Below are positions 1 through 4,866 of a stretch of 6,392 nucleotides of DNA, in pieces. Position 1 is the stretch's first letter. Every line of letters starts with the position of its first letter. Both the position numbers and the translations under genes were made by a program. Under the pieces are notes generated by a model. It searched no databases and was not told the origin of the DNA. It saw only the letters and a list, made by a program, of their open reading frames with translations. The stretch is from Dermatophilaceae bacterium (GTDB lineage: Bacteria > Actinomycetota > Actinomycetes > Actinomycetales > Dermatophilaceae). The stretch is from NCBI GenBank assembly GCA_013361975.1, contig JABFXB010000394.1:1-6392 (forward strand), read 5' to 3'.

Positions 1-756
1 GCCGACAACGTCTCCTTCGTGACGACGATGGTCGACCGCATCACGCCGCGCACGACCGACGACGACCGCGCCGTGGTGCGCGAGCTGACCGGATTCGACG
101 ACGTGGCAGTCGTGCCCACCGAACCCTTCTCCGAGTGGGTGCTCGCCGGGGACTTCCCGGGCGGCCGGCCGGCCTGGGACGCTGCCGGCGCGCTCGTGGT
201 CGACGACGTGCGCCCCTTCGAGCGCCGCAAGCTGTGGCTGCTCAACGGGTCGCACTCCCTCATGGCGTATGCCGCCTCGATCCTCGGGCACGAGACCGTG
301 GCCGACGCGATCACCGACCCCGTGGTCCGGTCCTGGGTCGAGGAGTGGTGGGACGCGGCAGGGCCGCACCTCGACCTGCCCGCAGACGACGTGACGGCCT
401 ACCGCGGCGCGCTGCTCGACCGCTACCGCAACCCGGGCATCCGGCACCTGCTCGCCCAGATCGCCGCCGACGGCTCGCAGAAGGTGCCCATCCGCGCGGT
501 CCCCGTCATCCGGGCCGAGCTCGAGCGCGGGGTCGCAGCCCCGGGCGCGACCCGCCTCGTGGCCGCCTGGGTGGCGCACCTGCGCGGCCTCGGCGCCCCC
601 GTCACCGATGCGCGGGCCGACGAGGTGACCGCCCTGGCCACGGGCACGGTCGAGGAGGCCGTGCGGCACACGCTCGCCTGGCTCGACCTCGACGACGAGC
701 GTCTCGTCGCGGTCGTGACCCAGCAGGTGCACGACCTGGAGGCCAGGTCCAGGTGA
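1..756 (+). CDS. Mannitol/fructuronate-type long-chain dehydrogenase, C-terminal part (5' end outside window)
   Basis: NAD(P)-dependent cytosolic oxidoreductase of the polyol-specific long-chain dehydrogenase family, which includes mannitol 2-dehydrogenase, D-arabinitol dehydrogenase, fructuronate reductase (UxuB) and tagaturonate reductase (UxaB). The frame is open from base 1, and 251 codons are visible before the TGA. Family members are about 450-500 residues, so the N-terminal Rossmann domain lies upstream. Seen here: the MVDRITP segment that follows the cofactor domain (about residues 10-16 of the visible part), the catalytic signature K-x4-N-x2-H as KLWLLNGSH (K77, N82, H85 of the visible part; codons 229-255), and the conserved ADGSQKVP element near residues 156-163. 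The catalytic triad is intact. The substrate cannot be read from this half. The adjacent gluconokinase-like gene makes a keto-acid reductase (fructuronate-type) somewhat more attractive than a mannitol or arabinitol dehydrogenase, but that is inference. The stop overlaps the next start, so the two genes are almost certainly co-transcribed and translationally coupled. Confidence 0.9.
   Translation, partial: ADNVSFVTTMVDRITPRTTDDDRAVVRELTGFDDVAVVPTEPFSEWVLAGDFPGGRPAWDAAGALVVDDVRPFERRKLWLLNGSHSLMAYAASILGHETVADAITDPVVRSWVEEWWDAAGPHLDLPADDVTAYRGALLDRYRNPGIRHLLAQIAADGSQKVPIRAVPVIRAELERGVAAPGATRLVAAWVAHLRGLGAPVTDARADEVTALATGTVEEAVRHTLAWLDLDDERLVAVVTQQVHDLEARSR
267..274 (+). repeat. GTATGCCG octamer, copy 1
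   Basis: Inside the dehydrogenase gene as Ala-Tyr-Ala; Tyr is written TAT. One of five copies in the window. Confidence 0.6.
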
Positions 757-2369
757 GCGGCACGGCGCGGGTAGTCATCGGCCTGGACGTGGGCACGACC
801 GCCGCCAAGGCCGTCGCGTTCCCGGTGGGGCAGTCGGGGCCGGCCGCGGACGTCTCGGCCGGCCACGAGTACCCGCTCGTGCGGCCACGGTCGGGGTGGC
901 GCGTCCAGGACCCCGACGTGGTCCTGCGCGCCGTCGACGGTGCGCTCTCCGACGTCGTCGCGCAGCTCAACGGCCACACGGTCGTGGAGGCCGTCTCGAT
1001 CAGCACGGCGATGCACGCCGTCATCGCCCTCGACGCCGATCACCATCCGCTGACGCCCATCGTCACGTGGGCGGACGCGCGGGCCCGCGACGAGGCACGG
1101 GAGCTGCGCGCCACGCCGGTCGCGGCCGAGCTGCAACGGTCGTCCGGCACGCCCGTCCACTCGATGTCACCGCTGACGAAGCTGCGCTGGTTCTCCCGCC
1201 ACGAGCCCGACCTGATGGCCCGGGCAAGCACCTGGGGCGGGCTCAAGGACGTGGTCGTCCTCGCGCTGACCGGGCGCGTTGCCACCGAGCTGTCGTCGGC
1301 GAGCGGCACCGGCCTTCTCTCCATCGACGACCGCACCTGGGACCCGCGCGCGCTCGAGCTCGCCGGCGTGCGTCGCGACCAGCTGCCCGACGTGCTGCCC
1401 ACGACCGCGTCGTTCCCCTTGTCCGCCGAGGCCGCCCGTCGCACAGGTCTGCCCGCGGGCACGCCGGTCGTGCTGGGCGCCGGCGACGGCCCCCTCGGCA
1501 ACCTCGGCACCGGCGCGCTGCGGCCCGGTGTCGCCGGGCTCTCCCTCGGCACCAGCGGAGCGCTCCGGCTCGTCGTCGACCAGCCCGTCGCCGACCCCAC
1601 GGGGCGACTCTTCTGCTACGCCCTGACCGACGAGAAGTGGGTCGTCGGCACCCCGATCAGCAACGGGGGAGCGGTGGTGCGCTGGGCGGGCTCGGTGCTC
1701 GCCGCCGACCTGCCCGACGGCCCCGACCGCGACGCCGACGTGCTCGCGCTCGCAGCGGGGGTGCCACCGGGTAGCGAGGGTCTCGTCATGCTGCCGTTCC
1801 TGCTCGCCGAACGCGGGCCGCTCTGGGACGCCGACGTCCGCGGCGCGTTCCTCGGGCTGCGCCAGCACCACACGAGAGGCCACTTCGTGCGCGCCGCCGT
1901 CGAGGGCGTCGCCTTCCAGCTGGCGACGGTGCTCGACGGGCTGGACACGGTCGGACCCGTCACGTCGATCCGCGCGACCGGAGGCGTCTTCCGCGCCCCT
2001 CTGTGGTGCGACGTGCTCGGCGGAGTGCTGGGCCGTCCCCTCCTCGTGACGGCAGGTGCGGAGGGCTCGGCCCTCGGTGCAGCAGCCCTCGGGCTCCACG
2101 CGATCGACGACGCGTCGACGCTGGAGTCGGCCCTCGAGACGCTGTCGCCGGGCCTGCTCGACGCGGACCCGACGGGGCCCGACGCCATCGTGCCGGACCC
2201 GGCCGACGTGACCGCGTACCGCGCCGCCCGGGACTCGGCCGCCGGGCGGCTGCGTGAGCTCGCTGCTGCCGCCGACCTGCTCGCCCTGCCGACGCGCACG
2301 CCCGAGAGGGACGCTCCGGACAGGGTTCGCACTCCGCTGACAACCACCCCGGCAACAAGCGGCAACTGA
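753..2369 (+). CDS. gntK: FGGY-family carbohydrate kinase, gluconokinase type
   Basis: Predicted ATP-dependent sugar (acid) kinase, cytosolic; the best match from memory is the FGGY gluconokinase of Bacillus (gluconate to 6-phosphogluconate). Seen: the phosphate-1 motif GLDVGTT (about residues 10-16), AMH at 86-88 and TWADAR around 105-110 (gluconokinase-like, where xylulokinases have GQMH and WND), SGTGLL near 186-191, the catalytic Asp in GAGDGPLGNLG (D245), GTSG at 266-269, TGGVF from 409, and an adenosine-loop element EGSALGAA from 437. All core residues are present. The start is GTG at 753, whose GTGA overlaps the dehydrogenase stop; GGAGG at 738-742 precedes it by 10 nt. The frame is open further upstream, but that part is a shadow of the dehydrogenase. 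At 538 aa it is slightly longer than the usual roughly 500; the last 25-30 residues form a Pro/Thr-rich tail without family resemblance. Kinase activity is secure; gluconate as substrate is likely but could be another aldonate or ketose. Confidence 0.9.
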   Translation: MSGTARVVIGLDVGTTAAKAVAFPVGQSGPAADVSAGHEYPLVRPRSGWRVQDPDVVLRAVDGALSDVVAQLNGHTVVEAVSISTAMHAVIALDADHHPLTPIVTWADARARDEARELRATPVAAELQRSSGTPVHSMSPLTKLRWFSRHEPDLMARASTWGGLKDVVVLALTGRVATELSSASGTGLLSIDDRTWDPRALELAGVRRDQLPDVLPTTASFPLSAEAARRTGLPAGTPVVLGAGDGPLGNLGTGALRPGVAGLSLGTSGALRLVVDQPVADPTGRLFCYALTDEKWVVGTPISNGGAVVRWAGSVLAADLPDGPDRDADVLALAAGVPPGSEGLVMLPFLLAERGPLWDADVRGAFLGLRQHHTRGHFVRAAVEGVAFQLATVLDGLDTVGPVTSIRATGGVFRAPLWCDVLGGVLGRPLLVTAGAEGSALGAAALGLHAIDDASTLESALETLSPGLLDADPTGPDAIVPDPADVTAYRAARDSAAGRLRELAAAADLLALPTRTPERDAPDRVRTPLTTTPATSGN

Positions 2370-2376
2370 TTGCCGG
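2349..2376. repeat. CGGCAA direct/inverted repeat cluster, possible operator
   Basis: CGGCAAC occurs at 2350-2356 and again at 2360-2366, one helical turn apart. An inverted copy TTGCCG lies at 2370-2375, giving CGGCAA-CTGA-TTGCCG (2360-2375) and CCGGCAA-N14-TTGCCGG (2349-2376). The cluster straddles the kinase stop codon and lies upstream of the transporter gene. A related CGGCAGCAA follows at 2412-2420 and a perfect 12-bp palindrome at 2379-2390. No T-run follows, so a terminator is less likely than a protein-binding site, for instance for the GntR-family protein encoded at 3994. This is inference only; short G+C-rich repeats also arise by chance. Confidence 0.35.
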
Positions 2377-2410
2377 TCCCGGCGCGCCGGCCCTGTACTT
2401 GAAACATCAT
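2370..2410 (+). promoter_or_regulatory. Possible promoter region of the transporter gene
   Basis: Bases 2394-2410 form an AT-richer island in a very G+C-rich setting. Two weak sigma-70-like readings are possible: TTGCCG (2370-2375) with TGTACT (2394-2399) at 18-nt spacing, or TTGAAA (2399-2404) as -35 with TGCCAT (2421-2426) at 16-nt spacing. Neither is convincing alone. The gap of 79 bp is large for this cluster, which supports a separate or additional start of transcription. Confidence 0.3.
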
Positions 2411-2433
2411 CCGGCAGCAATGCCATGGCCCAC

Positions 2434-2440
2434 AAAGGAG
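2434..2440 (+). promoter_or_regulatory. Ribosome-binding site that sets the transporter start
   Basis: AAAGGAG with 8 nt to the ATG at 2449. The in-frame ATG at 2425 lies upstream of this site and has no SD of its own, so 2449 is the better start. Confidence 0.8.
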
Positions 2441-2448
2441 TTCGGCTG

Positions 2449-3918
2449 ATGGCCACCATCACCACAGAGCAGATCGCTCAGAAGTTCATCGACGAGCGGC
2501 TGCCCAAGCGCTCGGTCGTCGGCTACGGGTTCGGCGACTTCGCCAACAACCTGGCCTTCACGCTGAGCACGGCCTTCCTGCTCTACTACTACACCGACGT
2601 CGCGGGCCTCTCGGCCGCTGCCGTCGCCACGATGTTCTTCGTCGTCCGGCTCTGGGACGCGTTCGCCGACGTCCTGGCGGGCCGGCTCGTCGACCGCACG
2701 ATGACCCGGATGGGCAAGTTCCGCCCGTTCATCCTCTTCGGCGCGGTCCCGCTGCTCTTCCTCTCGTTCCTCACGTTCCACATCCCGTCGTCGATCGACG
2801 ACGGCGCCAAGCTCCTCTACGCGTACGTGACGTATGCCGTCCTGGGTCTGGTCTACTCGCTCGTCAACATCCCCTACGGCTCGCTCGCCTCGGCGATGAC
2901 CCAGTCGGTCAAGGAGCGCGCGAAGCTCGTGTCGTCCCGCTTCTTCGGCGGTGCCGTCGGCGGCGTCGTGCTCACCTACATCATCGCGCCGCAGATCTCC
3001 GACCTGAAGGCCGCGAAGAAGACCCTGTCGCCCGCGGCCTACCGCGAGCAGGCGCAGTCGATCTTCACCAACACGACGCTCCTGTTCATCGCGATCGGCA
3101 CCGCGGCGTACGCCATCACCTTCTTCCTCTGCCGCGAGCAGGTCGTGCGGACCCGCCCCCGCGTCTCCCTCCGCGAGACCTGGTCGACGCTGCGCCACAA
3201 CCAGCCCCTCGGCATCCTGTGCGCCTCGAGCTTCTTCTACCTCATCGGCCTCTTCGCGGTCGGCGGTGCTGCCGCCTTCTACGCGCAGTACGTCATGGGT
3301 GACATCAAGTGGCTCGGCCCGATCACCCTCGTCAACAGCGGAATCTCCATCGTGGCAGCGCCGTTCATCCCGAAGGCAGTCGACGTGTTCGGCAAGAAGG
3401 CCCTCTTCCAGTGGTGTGGCGTGTTCACCGTCATCGGCGGCGTGGCCCTGTTCTTCACCCCGACCGGCGCCATCGCCCCGGCCCTGATCTTCCTCGGTGT
3501 CAAGGGAATCGGCGCCGCCCTCATCAACACGCTGATGTTCGGCCTCGAGGCCGACACCGTCGAGTACGGCGAGTGGAAGTCGGGCGCCCGTTCCGAGGGC
3601 GCCACGTATGCCGTCTTCTCCTTCACCCGCAAGATCACGCAGTCGATCGGTGGCGCGCTCGGTGCCGCAGCCCTCGCCTGGGGTGGCTACATCTCGGCCA
3701 GCGCCGCCACGCCCAACCCGGTGCAGCCGGCGTCGGCCGTCGACGCGATCCGCTTCACGATCGGCCTGCTCCCCGCCATCGCCGCCGCCATCGCGATGGT
3801 CATCTTCTGGAAGTACCCGCTGACCGACCAGCGCTTCCGCGAGATCCGCAACGAGACCGAGCTGCGCAAGGCCAAGCAGGGCCACCTCGTCCAGCCCGAC
3901 GGCACCGTCGTCGACTGA
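2449..3918 (+). CDS. GPH-family (MFS) sugar:cation symporter
   Basis: Integral inner-membrane transporter of the glycoside-pentoside-hexuronide:cation symporter family (MelB, XynP/YicJ, UidB relatives), which moves sugars, glycosides or uronides with Na+ or H+. Seen in 489 aa: about 12 hydrophobic segments (roughly residues 24-46, 51-78, 92-113, 121-145, 165-183, 208-226, 253-282, 289-307, 319-338, 341-366, 400-418 and 434-457). The family signatures are GDFANN near residue 31, YYTDVAGL near 45, RLWDAFADV from R67, DRTMTRMGKFRP at 82-93, and EADTVEYGEWKSGARSEG from E367. The cytosolic central loop (about 227-252) carries the charged Arg-rich stretch usual before TM7. Acidic residues D70 and D74 in TM2 match the cation-site positions of the family. 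The start is fixed by AAAGGAG 8 nt upstream. The substrate is not readable; the neighbouring dehydrogenase and gluconokinase-type gene suggest a sugar acid, hexuronide or polyol. A strong hairpin begins 8 nt after the stop. Confidence 0.92.
   Translation: MATITTEQIAQKFIDERLPKRSVVGYGFGDFANNLAFTLSTAFLLYYYTDVAGLSAAAVATMFFVVRLWDAFADVLAGRLVDRTMTRMGKFRPFILFGAVPLLFLSFLTFHIPSSIDDGAKLLYAYVTYAVLGLVYSLVNIPYGSLASAMTQSVKERAKLVSSRFFGGAVGGVVLTYIIAPQISDLKAAKKTLSPAAYREQAQSIFTNTTLLFIAIGTAAYAITFFLCREQVVRTRPRVSLRETWSTLRHNQPLGILCASSFFYLIGLFAVGGAAAFYAQYVMGDIKWLGPITLVNSGISIVAAPFIPKAVDVFGKKALFQWCGVFTVIGGVALFFTPTGAIAPALIFLGVKGIGAALINTLMFGLEADTVEYGEWKSGARSEGATYAVFSFTRKITQSIGGALGAAALAWGGYISASAATPNPVQPASAVDAIRFTIGLLPAIAAAIAMVIFWKYPLTDQRFREIRNETELRKAKQGHLVQPDGTVVD
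2832..2839 (+). repeat. GTATGCCG octamer, copy 2
   Basis: Inside the transporter gene as Thr-Tyr-Ala (TAT), while the nearby tyrosines of the same helix use TAC. Confidence 0.6.
3606..3613 (+). repeat. GTATGCCG octamer, copy 3
   Basis: Inside the transporter gene as Thr-Tyr-Ala (TAT), in the conserved segment after GARSEG. Confidence 0.6.
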
Positions 3919-3925
3919 GGTCCCC

Positions 3926-3956
3926 GGGGCCGGTGCCGCATCGCGGCACCGGCTCC
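3926..3956 (+). terminator. GC-rich stem-loop terminator after the transporter gene
   Basis: A perfect 11-bp stem (3929-3939 with 3943-3953) closes a 3-nt loop ATC. It is extended by one G-U and two G-C pairs to 3926-3956. The hairpin starts 8 nt after the transporter stop. There is no U-tract; it is followed by TCCC, as in the I-shaped hairpins seen in actinobacteria. It probably ends or attenuates the catabolic transcript just before the regulator gene. Confidence 0.8.
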
Positions 3957-3981
3957 TCCCATGTCCACCGCCCACCGACGC

Positions 3982-3988
3982 GAGGAGG
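3982..3988 (+). promoter_or_regulatory. Ribosome-binding site that sets the GntR regulator start
   Basis: GAGGAGG with 5 nt to the ATG at 3994. The in-frame ATG at 3961 has only a pyrimidine tract (CTCCTCCC) in front of it and is not supported. That tract is complementary to this SD (CCTCC 3955-3959 with GGAGG 3984-3988), so the site may be partly masked in the RNA. Confidence 0.8.
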
Positions 3989-3993
3989 CCACG

Positions 3994-4713
3994 ATGAGCA
4001 CCACGCTCGACGCCCCGGCGCACCGGAGCGCGCCCCTGCACGCGCAGCTGGTCGACACCCTCGGCCGCCAGGTCGTTTCCGGTGAGCTGCCGCCCGGGAC
4101 GGTGCTGCGCATCGACCAGCTCGACGAGCGCCACGGTGTCTCGCGGTCGGTGGTGCGCGAGGCGGTGCGGGTGCTCGACTCGATGGGCCTGGTCGAGGCG
4201 CGCAAGCGCCTGGGCGTACGCGTGCTGCCGAGCTCGTCGTGGAACGTGTTCGACCCGCGGGTGATCCGGTGGCGTCTGGACGGGCCGGGCCGGGAGCAGC
4301 AGCTGCTGTCGCTGGGTGAGGTGCGGCGTGGGATCGAACCGGTCGCGGCCGAGCTGGCGGCGGCTCACGCGAGCCCGGAGCAGTGCGGGGTGATGGTCGG
4401 GGCGGTGGTGCAGATGGCGGTGCACGCGAAGTCCGGTGACCTGGAGGCGTACCTGCGGGCCGACCAGCTGTTCCACGCGACGCTGCTGGCGGCCTCGGGC
4501 AACGAGATGCTCGCCGCGCTCGGTGACGTCGTCGTCGAGCTGCCGCTGCCCCGTCCCGACTCGGCGACCGTGCGACTGCACGGCGACCTGGTCGAGGCGG
4601 TCCAGCTCGGCGACCCGGCGGGAGCACGGGCGGCGGCCCTGTCGCTCGCGAGCTGGTGTCCGGCCGCCGTCACGGACCGACGGACCGCCAGCAACGCGCG
4701 TACCCAAGCGTGA
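3994..4713 (+). CDS. GntR-family transcriptional regulator, FadR/FCD subfamily
   Basis: DNA-binding regulator, probably of the sugar-acid cluster just upstream. Seen in 239 aa: an N-terminal winged helix-turn-helix (about residues 14-75) with the classic order LGRQVVSGELPPGTVL, then LDERHGVSRSVVREAVRVL (recognition helix from S50) and GLVEAR. A linker WNVFDPRVIRWRLDGPG, seen in actinobacterial gluconate/mannonate-type FadR proteins, precedes an all-helical FCD effector domain starting near residue 107. In the FCD, the metal-ligand motif D-x3-H is present (D157, H161) and a second His is H196. The position expected for the third His, about 22 residues on, is Leu (L218). The D-x3-H to H196 spacing is short and the last 20 residues do not resemble the family. 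It sits after the hairpin with only 37 bp in between, so it relies on read-through or on a promoter inside the transporter gene. The GntR assignment is secure; target and ligand are inferred. Confidence 0.9.
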   Translation: MSTTLDAPAHRSAPLHAQLVDTLGRQVVSGELPPGTVLRIDQLDERHGVSRSVVREAVRVLDSMGLVEARKRLGVRVLPSSSWNVFDPRVIRWRLDGPGREQQLLSLGEVRRGIEPVAAELAAAHASPEQCGVMVGAVVQMAVHAKSGDLEAYLRADQLFHATLLAASGNEMLAALGDVVVELPLPRPDSATVRLHGDLVEAVQLGDPAGARAAALSLASWCPAAVTDRRTASNARTQA

Positions 4714-4866
4714 AGAGCATCGGCGGGCCTGGTCGTGGCGGTCCGTGGGTCCGGACGGATCGCCTCCTCGATGGGAAGACGGGCGGGCTCGACGCCCTCG
4801 AGGATGACGCCTCCGAAGGGGCCGACGGTCGTGAGTGACCTCCTCCCTGTCGGGTAAGCGGGCCGC
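4714..4866. other. Intergenic region between the regulator and decarboxylase genes
   Basis: No gene is supported here. There is no clear terminator after the regulator; the best inverted repeats are weak (TCCGT-N8-ACGGA at 4742-4759, GGGC-N5-GCCC near 4787-4799). A small dyad GGTC-N6-GACC lies at 4827-4840. TAAGCG at 4855-4860 sits where a -10 box would lie for a transcript starting at the decarboxylase ATG, with GTGAGT (4831-4836) or GTGACC (4835-4840) as poor -35 candidates. Confidence 0.4.

Noticed and set aside
135..752. Upstream extension of the kinase frame
   Set aside because: The extension is Arg/Pro/Ala-rich shadow sequence overlapping the intact dehydrogenase. Kinase homology starts right after GTG 753.
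2425..2448. Earlier ATG for the transporter
   Set aside because: The added residues contain the real SD (AAAGGAG) of ATG 2449 and lack a site of their own.
3961..3993. Earlier ATG for the GntR regulator
   Set aside because: It has no SD, only a pyrimidine tract, whereas ATG 3994 has GAGGAGG at 5 nt.
4742..4803. Terminator after the regulator gene
   Set aside because: Only 4-5-bp stems are visible, with no T-run; far weaker than the hairpin at 3926-3956.
4656..4838. Small + strand open frame across the regulator 3' end and the intergenic gap
   Set aside because: It has no SD, overlaps the regulator out of frame, and shows no recognisable protein.
4714..4850. Minus-strand stretch with protein-like reading (GPFGGVILEGVEPARLP) preceded by a purine-rich GGGAGGAGGT
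   Set aside because: No ATG, GTG or TTG stands at a usable distance from the purine run. The frame only continues as the antisense of neighbouring genes and I recognise no family, so a gene remnant cannot be supported.
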